Below are positions 41,304 through 48,782 of a DNA stretch of 55,161 nt, piece after piece. The DNA is taken from positions 166,542 through 221,702 of the forward strand of contig JAKIVS010000001.1 of assembly GCA_022750435.1 (NCBI GenBank). The letters run 5' to 3'. The translations under genes were made by a program, and so were the position numbers. Under the pieces are notes generated by a model, which was not told the origin of the DNA, searched no databases, and was given only the letters and a program-made list of their open reading frames with translations. The stretch's first letter is position 1. Every line of letters begins with the position of its first letter. The stretch comes from Thermoplasmata archaeon (GTDB taxonomy: Archaea; Thermoplasmatota; Thermoplasmata; Lutacidiplasmatales; UBA184).

Positions 41304-42734
41304 GTGACGGTCGTCCTCGACTGCGTGCGCGCGGCGAGCGTCGCCTCGTTCTCGGGGGGCGTCGGGGCGCCGACACCGGAGCTCGACCGGCTCGTCGCCC
41401 GAGGCGCCACCGTCTTCTCCCACGCGGTCGCCCCGGGGAACTGGACCGTCCCGTCCCACATGTCCATCATGACGGGGACCTATCCCTGGGTCCACCGCCG
41501 TCGGACGTTCCAGCGGGGGGAACCCCCAAGCGAAACGATCGCGCAGTGGCTCCGCCGACGCGGCTACCGGACCGGGATCTTCACGGAGGAGGCCCACCTC
41601 ACCGGCGGCTACGGGCTGGAAGCCGGGTACGACGACCGGTTCAGCCGCCGGATCGGAACCTCGGACGAGAACCGGACCACCGTCAACCGGACCCTCGGCC
41701 ACGCGCGCTTCCTCTACTCCGAGCGATTCCGCAAGCTGCTCGCCGCGATCCCTCCGCTCGCGCTCCCCATGACCACGCTCAACTTCGCGCAGGAGGTCGA
41801 GTACAAGCGCGACGTCTGCGGGGAGTACCTCCTCGACGACTGGCGTCGGTGGCTCGCGGCCGGGCCGAAGGACCAGCCGTTCCACGCGTTCTTCAACTTC
41901 GTCGACGGGCACGAGCCGTACCCGGAGCTGGCCCAGGGACTCACGGACCAGCTCTCCGCCCATGGCTACGCCCAGGTGCCTCGATTCTACCTCCTCGCGG
42001 TCCCGGGGATCCGGGAACGCGTTCCGTGGGACCGGGTCCGCGCCGCCTACCAACGGGCGATCACGGCCGCGGACCGGAAGGTGGGCCTCCTCGTGGCAGC
42101 GCTCGCCGCGGTGGGCGAGCTCGACCGGACCTGGATCTTCGTCACCAGCGACCACGGCCAGTCGTTCGGAGAGGGCGGGAACGTCTACCATGGTTGCGGC
42201 GCCACGGACTCGGTGCTTCGCGTCCCGCTCTGGGTGATGGGGCCTCCGGACGTCGAGCGCCCGAAGGCGGTGGACCGGTGGGTGACCCTCTGCGACATTC
42301 CGTCGTGGATGAAGTCGGCCGCGTTGGGTCGGCCGGCGTTCGACGTCGAAGGCCGCCCCGCGATCCCGTTCCCGGTCTCCCCCCCCGATCGCGAGACGAT
42401 CCTCGCCGAAGGCGGGCCGGCGTCCGACCCGAACCGCTCGCTCCTCGGCCTCCGGACCGACCAGGCCTGGAACCGTCGGCAGGTGGCGGCGTACCGGAAG
42501 GGCGAGAAGTGGACCCTCGACCTGGTCAGCGGCGACGTTCGCCACTGGCCGACCGGCGACACCGGAGCGACGACGCTCCCCGAACCTCTGACCGGACACG
42601 AGGCCCAGGAGGCGAAGCACGGGGTCTTCGGGATCTTCGGGAAGGACGACGTCCTCCGGTACGTCGGCGACGGGAGCGAACTCCACCGCGACTCCCTCGA
42701 CGACGCCCGGATGAAGTCCTGGGGCTACGACTGA
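41304..42734 (+). CDS. Cytoplasmic AlkP-superfamily (sulfatase-like) hydrolase, Thr nucleophile
   Basis: 476 aa from GTG 41304. Metal Asp6 in TVVLDCVRAAS, nucleophile motif NWTVPSHMSIMTGTYPW with Thr48, FFNFVDGHEPYP, and metal-binding FVTSDHGQSFGEGGN. No formylglycine motif and no signal peptide. It is more distant from the other two sulfatase-like proteins but ends with the related MKSWGYD. The first beta strand begins almost at the start codon, and the preceding in-frame residues (RPPNL) look native, so the real start may lie slightly upstream at a non-standard codon; no ATG, GTG or TTG is available there. A TATA-like CTTATC at 41213-41218 would start transcription near 41241. Substrate unknown, probably a phosphodiester in envelope assembly. 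Confidence 0.8.
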   Translation: MTVVLDCVRAASVASFSGGVGAPTPELDRLVARGATVFSHAVAPGNWTVPSHMSIMTGTYPWVHRRRTFQRGEPPSETIAQWLRRRGYRTGIFTEEAHLTGGYGLEAGYDDRFSRRIGTSDENRTTVNRTLGHARFLYSERFRKLLAAIPPLALPMTTLNFAQEVEYKRDVCGEYLLDDWRRWLAAGPKDQPFHAFFNFVDGHEPYPELAQGLTDQLSAHGYAQVPRFYLLAVPGIRERVPWDRVRAAYQRAITAADRKVGLLVAALAAVGELDRTWIFVTSDHGQSFGEGGNVYHGCGATDSVLRVPLWVMGPPDVERPKAVDRWVTLCDIPSWMKSAALGRPAFDVEGRPAIPFPVSPPDRETILAEGGPASDPNRSLLGLRTDQAWNRRQVAAYRKGEKWTLDLVSGDVRHWPTGDTGATTLPEPLTGHEAQEAKHGVFGIFGKDDVLRYVGDGSELHRDSLDDARMKSWGYD

Positions 42735-42764
42735 GCGAGGGCGGCCCGCGCCGATGGCCCCGGG

Positions 42765-44198
42765 CTAGGCGGGGCCGGTGAGGCAGGGAACGTCCGCCAC
42801 GATGCGGCGACCCTGAATGTGCCGCGGGATCGGCAGGCCGCCGATGGCGAGGAGGGTCGGCGCGACGTCCCGAATCGCCTGGGCGGCGATGGCGCTTCCC
42901 GTCGGGGAGCGGGGGTCGGAGACCGCGAACACGCCATCGTAGGAATGGACGGCATCGTCCGGACCCGTATCGTTCTCCTCGAGGTAGAGGCTCGGATGGC
43001 CGAGCGAACCGGCCGACCGCCACTTCAGCTCACCGAAGTACGCCATCAGGTCCGGAGGGTCCCCGACGACGGATTCGTAGGTCGTCACGGGGTCGAGGAA
43101 CCGCACCGGCATCGGAGCGCCGTCGGGTCCCGTGAGCGCGGAGAGCTCGCGCGTCAGCTTCTCTCGAAGCGCGGGAACGTCGGCGGGGAGGACGATGCCC
43201 TGGGCCTCGCGGCCCGCGATGTTGTAGAACAGCCGGGCGTAGTACCCTCCGGCGCCCCAGACGGTGGTGTGGGCCCAGTCCACGTCGCACTTCTCGAACG
43301 GCGTCGGACCCTTCGGGGTGGTCTTGAACCGAAGGTAGCCGTGCTCGGCGAGCCAGGCGTTGATGCAGAAGCACCCGGACATCGCCATGCTGCCGTGGTC
43401 GGAGGCGAGCACCACGACGGCGTCCTCCGGAACGTGGGCGAGGAGACGGCCGATGCACTCGTCGACGATCGCATAGTACTCCTCGACGACGTGCTCGAGC
43501 GGGTTCCCCGGCACGAACGCCCGGTGGCTCGGGTCGAAGTACTTCGTGTAGGCGTGGTGGAGCCGGTCGACCCCGATCTCGTGGATCGCGAAGACGTCCC
43601 ACGGTTCCCGCTGGTACAGCTCCTCGGCGATCGCCCAACGCTGCTGGGTCATCTGGACGATGTCCCGGTAGAGCTGCCGACGCTCGGTGGCCCGGAAGGT
43701 GACGTCGAACCGGTAGCGGCCGAACCGGGACTCGAGTTCCGTCGCCAGAGACGGGGGATACGTCCAATCGGTCGCGCCGGCTGGAGTGAGGAAGTCCGAG
43801 ATCGAGATTCCGTTCAGATGGAGCGGGGGGTACCCGGGCGGCATCCCGATCGTGCAGACCCGGCGGCCGGCCGCGGAGAACAATTCCCAGACCGAGGGGA
43901 CGGGAAGCTTCGAGGTCGGGCCGTAGGTCTCCGTGTAGGAGAAGTCCTTCCGGTGCCGGAAACCGTAGAGACCGAGGGTCCCGGGGTCGACTCCGGTGAG
44001 CATCACCGGCCACGATGGGATCGAGATCGGCGGGTCGGCGCTGGTCAGCACCGAGTGGACGCCGTGGGCGAGGAGCTTCTGGACGTTCGGCATCCTTGGA
44101 AGGCATTGGCCGAACAGGTGCTCGGGCGTCGCGGAATCGAGCCCCAGGACGACGAGCGGTCGGGGGCGGCCTGGGCGTCCCGAACCCGCCGACGCCAT
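42765..44198 (-). CDS. Type I phosphodiesterase/nucleotide pyrophosphatase-like AlkP enzyme, Ser at nucleophile position
   Basis: 477 aa, cytoplasmic. Family features: metal Asp21 in VVLGLDSATPE, nucleophile motif PPISIPSWPVMLTGVDPG, DVFAIHEIGVDRLHH and VVVLASDHGSMAM. The nucleophile position is Ser59, where the neighbour at 44236 has Thr; Ser is used by alkaline phosphatase itself, so activity may be kept with altered specificity. Residues such as GISISDFLTPAG and WGAGGYYARLFYN are shared with the neighbour, so the pair arose by duplication. Members cleave nucleotide-linked or phosphodiester substrates; nucleotide sugars or polyprenyl-phosphate intermediates are plausible here. It is the second gene of a two-gene unit, 37 nt after the paralogue. 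Confidence 0.82.
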   Translation of the reverse strand: MASAGSGRPGRPRPLVVLGLDSATPEHLFGQCLPRMPNVQKLLAHGVHSVLTSADPPISIPSWPVMLTGVDPGTLGLYGFRHRKDFSYTETYGPTSKLPVPSVWELFSAAGRRVCTIGMPPGYPPLHLNGISISDFLTPAGATDWTYPPSLATELESRFGRYRFDVTFRATERRQLYRDIVQMTQQRWAIAEELYQREPWDVFAIHEIGVDRLHHAYTKYFDPSHRAFVPGNPLEHVVEEYYAIVDECIGRLLAHVPEDAVVVLASDHGSMAMSGCFCINAWLAEHGYLRFKTTPKGPTPFEKCDVDWAHTTVWGAGGYYARLFYNIAGREAQGIVLPADVPALREKLTRELSALTGPDGAPMPVRFLDPVTTYESVVGDPPDLMAYFGELKWRSAGSLGHPSLYLEENDTGPDDAVHSYDGVFAVSDPRSPTGSAIAAQAIRDVAPTLLAIGGLPIPRHIQGRRIVADVPCLTGPA

Positions 44199-44235
44199 CG
44201 CCGGTCTCCTCCCGCCCGCCGAGCCGGACTCCCGA

Positions 44236-45633
44236 CTACAGCAGCTCCGGGATAGGCTTCCCCTGGACGTGGGCCCCGGGCTCGATGCCCATCCGCTTGA
44301 GGATCGTCGGCCCGATGTCGATGCCGACCTTCGGGGAGAGATGCGGGGAGCCGGTGGAGCCCGGGGTTCGGACGGCGAAGATGCCGTCGAAGGAGTGGAC
44401 CGAGTCGTCGGGGCCGGTGTCGTTCTCCTCGAGGAAGAGTCCGTTGTACCCGAGCGTCCCCGCCGAGCGCCACTTGAGATTCCCGAAGTAGATCATCACG
44501 TCCGGAGCGTCGCCCCGGACCTGGTGGTAGATCTTCGAGGGGATCTTGACGTCCGGCTGGAGCGGCTGGCCGTCCGGGCGCCGGACCTCGGCGAGCTCGC
44601 GGCCGATCTTCTCGATCATCGCGGGAACCTCGGCGGCGGGCAGGATCCCCTCGGGCTCGCGCCCTTTGACGTTGAAGAAGATCCGCGCGTAGTAGCCCCC
44701 CGCGCCCCAGGCGGTCGTCTTCGACCAGTCGATGGGGTACTTCTCGAGCGCGGTCCCCCGCTTCTCGGGCGGGGTCTTCAGCGTCAGGTACCCCTTCTGG
44801 ATGAGCCACTCGTTGATGCAGAAGCATCCGTCCATGCCCTGGCTGCCGTGGTCGGAGAGGACCATCACCGTGACGTCGTCCGGGACGAGGGCGAGGAACT
44901 TGCCGATCTCCTCGTCCATCAAGCGGTAGTAGTCGTCGACCAGCTTCGCGAACGCCGGATGATTCTCGAAGCGCGGATGCTTCTCGTCAAAGAACTTCCA
45001 GAACGTGTGGTGGAGGCGGTCCGGGCCGATCTCGTGGAGGGCGAAGAAGTCCCACTTCTCTTTCTGCCAGAAGTGCCGGGCGACCGCCCAGCGCTTCTTG
45101 GTCATCTCGAACAGTTCGACGCCGATCCGCTCCCGGTCCTCGGCCCGGAAGGTGACGTCGAACTCGTAGCCGCCGGCCACGGCGAGCACTTCGGGCGCGA
45201 GGGAAGCGGGGTGGACGAAGTCCTTCGCCTTCGCGGGGGTCAGGAAGTCGGAGATGTAGACGCCGTTGATCTTCGGGGGCGGGTAGCCGGGAGGCATCCC
45301 GATCACCGCGCAGCGCTTGCCGAGCCGTGTCAGGACCTCCCAGACGGGGGGGTGGGGAAGCATCTGGGGGCTCGGGGAGTAGGTGTCCCAGTACGTTCGG
45401 GGGCGCCGGTGGCGGAAGCCGTAGATGCCGAGGGAGCCGGGGTCCATCCCCGTGAACATGACCGCCCACGACGGGACGGTGATCGGGGGGTCGCACGCTT
45501 TGAGGGTTCCCCACGCGGAGTTCGCGAGCAGCTTCTGGAGGTTCGGCATCATCGGCCGGAATCGGTCGAACAGAAGCTCCGGCGGGACCGAATCGAGGCC
45601 GAGAACGAGGACGCGCTCCGACGAGGGTGCCAT
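44236..45633 (-). CDS. Type I phosphodiesterase/nucleotide pyrophosphatase-like AlkP enzyme, Thr nucleophile
   Basis: 465 aa, cytoplasmic. Metal Asp14 in LVLGLDSVPPE, nucleophile motif PPITVPSWAVMFTGMDPG with Thr52, DFFALHEIGPDRLHH and VTVMVLSDHGSQGM. These match the type I phosphodiesterase branch of the AlkP superfamily. It shares long blocks with the next gene (GVYISDFLTPAK, WGAGGYYARIFFN, SLYLEENDTGPDD-like LFLEENDTGPDD). Likely reaction: cleavage of a pyrophosphate or phosphodiester in a nucleotide or lipid-linked sugar. A strong TATA box (CTTTTATC, minus strand, 45657-45664) is centred 27 nt before the ATG, predicting a leaderless mRNA. It is divergent from the GT2 gene, sharing a 268-bp regulatory region. 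Confidence 0.84.
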   Translation of the reverse strand: MAPSSERVLVLGLDSVPPELLFDRFRPMMPNLQKLLANSAWGTLKACDPPITVPSWAVMFTGMDPGSLGIYGFRHRRPRTYWDTYSPSPQMLPHPPVWEVLTRLGKRCAVIGMPPGYPPPKINGVYISDFLTPAKAKDFVHPASLAPEVLAVAGGYEFDVTFRAEDRERIGVELFEMTKKRWAVARHFWQKEKWDFFALHEIGPDRLHHTFWKFFDEKHPRFENHPAFAKLVDDYYRLMDEEIGKFLALVPDDVTVMVLSDHGSQGMDGCFCINEWLIQKGYLTLKTPPEKRGTALEKYPIDWSKTTAWGAGGYYARIFFNVKGREPEGILPAAEVPAMIEKIGRELAEVRRPDGQPLQPDVKIPSKIYHQVRGDAPDVMIYFGNLKWRSAGTLGYNGLFLEENDTGPDDSVHSFDGIFAVRTPGSTGSPHLSPKVGIDIGPTILKRMGIEPGAHVQGKPIPELL

Positions 45634-45901
45634 AGGAGCGGCGCGGGGGGCCCACAGATAAAAGCTTGACCGCAGTCGCCGACCCAGCCCGCCGGTTTGC
45701 GACGCCGTCCCGCGGCCCCGCCGTGCCGGCCCGCCGATTCGGCGTCGACGGGCGCGAATCCCGGCAGTGCGTATGCGTGTGTCTCACATAGACACGCGAT
45801 TTCGGAACGGAGGATAAGGCATTAAGAAGGGGAGTTCAGTCGAGGAACCTGCTGAATACGTATTCGGCGAAGCGCGAAAGCGAGGAGGCGGAACAACGAT
45901 T
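45634..45901. promoter_or_regulatory. Divergent regulatory region between the phosphodiesterase pair and the GT2 gene
   Basis: Signals from left to right: TATA of the phosphodiesterase unit (45657-45664, minus strand); a hairpin GTGTCT/AGACAC (45779-45784, 45790-45795); TATA-like GCATTAAG (45820-45827) for the GT2 gene; a perfect 12-bp palindrome GAATACGTATTC (45854-45865) at about the expected transcription start; and a GAGGAGG ribosome site (45882-45888) about 13 nt before ATG 45902. The palindrome is well placed for a repressor. Confidence 0.55.
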
Positions 45902-47278
45902 ATGACGGAGACGGATACCCCCCACCCTCCTATGAACGGAGCCGTCCCCGTCGCGATTCTCCTTCCGACGCTCAACGAGCAGGAGGGCCTCGCTCGGACA
46001 CTTGACGACATTCCCGTCGACCACCTCCGGTCCGCCGGCTTTGACCCGACGTTCGTCGTCGTCGACGGCCACTCCACCGACAAGACCGTGGAGGTCGCCC
46101 ACGCCTACGGGGCGACGGTCCTCATCCAGACGTCGAAGGGGAAGGGCGGCGCCACCCGCGAGGGGCTCGACTGGGCCCACGCGCACGGCATGAAGTATGC
46201 CATCCTGATCGACGCCGACTTCACGTACCCCGGGACGGGCATCGCCTCCCTCCTCTCGCTCCTCGAAGCCGGGTCCGACCTCGTCATCGGAGTCCGCCGC
46301 CCGGAGTTCAACCCCCTCGGCGTCGTCCGCGCCGCCATCCACCGGGCCGGCGACGGGCTGTTGAACTACATCGCCGCCCAGCTGAGCCACTCCCCGATCC
46401 TCGACATCTGCAGCGGCCTCTGGGGGATTCGGACCTCCGTGGTCGGAAGCCTCGAACTCGAGTCGACGGGCTTTGAGATCGAAGCCGAGGTGTTCCTCAA
46501 GTCGTTCCGCTCGGGTCTTCGGGTCTCCCAGATCCCGATCTCCTACCGCAACCGTGTCGGCGAGGCGAAGCTCCACGCGGTCCGCGACGGCGCCCGGATC
46601 CTGCTCGGCATCGTCCGTCACTCCGGCGCCGCCCAGATCCGCGCCGACCCGCTTCGCGCGCACCGCCAGGCCCCCCGCCAACCGCTGCGGGACCTGCAGG
46701 CGATCTGCCTCGCCACCGACGCCCACGACCTCGTCGTCTTCAGTCCGATGGCCCGCGTCTCCGAGGCGAACGACCTCGCGCGACGCCTGCGGGCGGGGAA
46801 GATCGGCGCGCGCATCACCGTCATCCCCTACGACCCGCTGAAGCAGTCCGTCGTCGGCCCCCCGAGCCCGCTCCCCCTCGGCGCGGCGGTCTCCAAAGAG
46901 GGTCGGATCCCCATCGTGGTCTCCCTCCCGACGGGCGGCTCCGACGCCGACCCGATGTCGATCGCCGTGGTCGGCCTCCCGAACAGCCGACGCCTCGTCT
47001 GCGTCCCGATCGGCCCCGACGACATCGGCGACGACCCGTTCGCTCTCCCGGCCCACCTGACGCGGTCCGGCGGCTACCGCCTCGAGCCCGCGGGAAACGC
47101 CCGGTTCCGCTCGCTCTCGATCCTTTCCTCGTCGTTCAACGGCTCGGTCCAGGGGAAGGAGCTCGTCCTCCTCCGGGCGAACGCCGACTCCCTGCGGGTC
47201 TACCGGGAGACCGGCGGCACCGTCCGCAGCGAGACCGCCGTCCACGTCGCCTCGACGCCCGTCGAGAGCACGGCGTAG
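45902..47278 (+). CDS. GT2 glycosyltransferase (dolichyl-phosphate sugar synthase-like) with C-terminal extra domain
   Basis: 458 aa. Residues about 15-235 are a GT-A/GT2 domain of the dolichyl-phosphate mannose/glucose synthase type: VAILLPTLNEQEGLARTL, FVVVDGHSTDKT, GKGGATREGLDWA, the metal motif LIDADFTYP, DICSGLWGIR and GFEIEAEVFLKS. Such enzymes move a sugar from a nucleotide to polyprenyl phosphate at the inner membrane face, making donors for GT-C enzymes. Residues about 236-458 form an extra mixed alpha/beta domain (DLQAICLATDAHDLVVFSP, RIPIVVSLPTGGSDADP) that the basic family does not have and I cannot place. No membrane segments. It has its own promoter and a Shine-Dalgarno leader; the mutase gene follows after 85 nt. 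Confidence 0.82.
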   Translation: MTETDTPHPPMNGAVPVAILLPTLNEQEGLARTLDDIPVDHLRSAGFDPTFVVVDGHSTDKTVEVAHAYGATVLIQTSKGKGGATREGLDWAHAHGMKYAILIDADFTYPGTGIASLLSLLEAGSDLVIGVRRPEFNPLGVVRAAIHRAGDGLLNYIAAQLSHSPILDICSGLWGIRTSVVGSLELESTGFEIEAEVFLKSFRSGLRVSQIPISYRNRVGEAKLHAVRDGARILLGIVRHSGAAQIRADPLRAHRQAPRQPLRDLQAICLATDAHDLVVFSPMARVSEANDLARRLRAGKIGARITVIPYDPLKQSVVGPPSPLPLGAAVSKEGRIPIVVSLPTGGSDADPMSIAVVGLPNSRRLVCVPIGPDDIGDDPFALPAHLTRSGGYRLEPAGNARFRSLSILSSSFNGSVQGKELVLLRANADSLRVYRETGGTVRSETAVHVASTPVESTA

Positions 47279-47330
47279 GCCAGGTCTCCGCTCCGTGGCC
47301 CCCGACTGAGACGTTCGAGCTGCGCCGCAA

Positions 47331-47339
47331 CGTTATTAG
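47331..47339 (+). promoter_or_regulatory. TATA box of the phosphohexomutase gene
   Basis: CGTTATTAG, centred about 28 nt before ATG 47364, predicting a leaderless transcript that would continue through the flippase and GT4 genes. Confidence 0.6.
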
Positions 47340-47363
47340 ACGGGGCCGTCCCGGCAACCCCCG

Positions 47364-48755
47364 ATGGCCGAGGAGTCGATCCCCCGTCTGTTCGGGACGG
47401 ACGGGATCCGCCGTGTGGTGAACGCGGAGTTCTCCCCGGTGTTCATCGCCGAGGTCGCCGCCGCCACCGCCGAGTTCCTGCAGGGCGAGGGCCCGGTGCT
47501 CATCGCCCAGGACTTCCGAACGACGAGCCCGGGGATCGCGCGCATCCTCGCGGGCGTCCTCGCCATGGACGGGATCGACGTCGTCGAGTTGGGCGCGATG
47601 CCCACCCCGTGCCTCCAGTTCAACGTCCGCGCGTTGCAGGCGCGCCTCGGGCTGATGGTCACGGCGTCGCACAATCCGACCGACTTCAACGGGATCAAGT
47701 TCTCCGGCCCCGAGGGACTGGAGATCACTCCCGAGGAGGAGCACGCGATCGAGCGCAACGTCCATCGTCGGACCTATGCGGTCCCGCGCTGGGACCGGGC
47801 CCTCCCGGTCCGACGCGACACCGACGGGGTCGCGCGCTACCTCCGGTCCGTGGTCGGCCTCGTCGACCGGCCGCGCATCGCCGCCCGCCAGTTCCGCGTG
47901 GTGCTGGACTGCGGCAACGGCACGAGCGCGGCGACCAGCCCGGAGCTTCTCCGCTCCCTCGGGTGCCGGCTCACGACCCTCAACGCGAACCCCGACGGTC
48001 ACTTCCCCGGTCACCCGTCGGAGCCGACCGAGGCGAACCTCGCCGACCTCCGCAAGGCGGTGGTCGCGATCGGCGCCGATTTCGGGGTGGCGCACGACGG
48101 CGACTCCGACCGGGTCGCCTTCGTCGACGAGACCGGCCGCTACATCCCCGGCGAGGAGGCCCTCGGCCTGTTCGCGCGCGAGATGCTGCGCCGGGGCGAC
48201 GGCGGTACGATCGTCACGAGCGTCACCTCGACCCGGTGTGTCGAAGAGGTCGTCCGCCAGGGCCACGGCAAGCTCGTCATCACCCGCTCCGGCTCGCTCC
48301 CGGTCGCCCGCGCCATCGCCGAGGAGAAGGCGACGTTCGGGGGCGAGGAGAACGGCGGGTTCTACTGGCCGACCCACCAGGACGCCCGCGATGGACCCGC
48401 GAGCTCCGCGATGCTCCTCGACCTCCTCGCCGAGACGGGCAAGTCGCTCGGCGAGCTGCTCTCGACCCTGCCGAAATATCATGTCGTCAAGCGAAACGTA
48501 CCGCTCCCGGCGCCGGCGAAGGCGACGGTGATGGAGCGGGTCCGCCTTTCGCTCGGCGGCGAGGCGGAGCGTCTGGTCACCCTCGACGGCGTCAAGGCGT
48601 TCTACCCGGACGGTTGGATCCTCGTCCGCCCCTCGGGCACCGAGCCGATCTGCCGCGTCTACGCCGAGAGCCAGGACGCGACGAAGGCGAAGGCGATGTG
48701 CGAACGGGCGGTCGCCCTCGTCGGTTCCCTCGTCCGGGAAGCGGCCGCCCCGTAG
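47364..48755 (+). CDS. glmM: Phosphoglucosamine mutase / phosphomannomutase family
   Basis: 463 aa, typical length. Alpha-D-phosphohexomutases interconvert hexose-6-phosphate and hexose-1-phosphate, giving the 1-phosphates needed for nucleotide sugars. All four active-site loops are present: phosphoserine loop VTASHNPTDFNG (Ser102), metal loop AHDGDSDR, sugar loop GGEENGG and phosphate loop RPSGTEP. The N-terminal GTDGIR matches the GlmM branch, but archaeal members may also use mannose or glucose phosphates, so the symbol is tentative. Cytosolic. It starts a probable operon with the flippase (27 nt downstream) and the GT4 gene, tying sugar activation to glycan export. Confidence 0.87.
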   Translation: MAEESIPRLFGTDGIRRVVNAEFSPVFIAEVAAATAEFLQGEGPVLIAQDFRTTSPGIARILAGVLAMDGIDVVELGAMPTPCLQFNVRALQARLGLMVTASHNPTDFNGIKFSGPEGLEITPEEEHAIERNVHRRTYAVPRWDRALPVRRDTDGVARYLRSVVGLVDRPRIAARQFRVVLDCGNGTSAATSPELLRSLGCRLTTLNANPDGHFPGHPSEPTEANLADLRKAVVAIGADFGVAHDGDSDRVAFVDETGRYIPGEEALGLFAREMLRRGDGGTIVTSVTSTRCVEEVVRQGHGKLVITRSGSLPVARAIAEEKATFGGEENGGFYWPTHQDARDGPASSAMLLDLLAETGKSLGELLSTLPKYHVVKRNVPLPAPAKATVMERVRLSLGGEAERLVTLDGVKAFYPDGWILVRPSGTEPICRVYAESQDATKAKAMCERAVALVGSLVREAAAP

Positions 48756-48782
48756 GCGGTCGGTAGGAGCCATCGGACCGCC

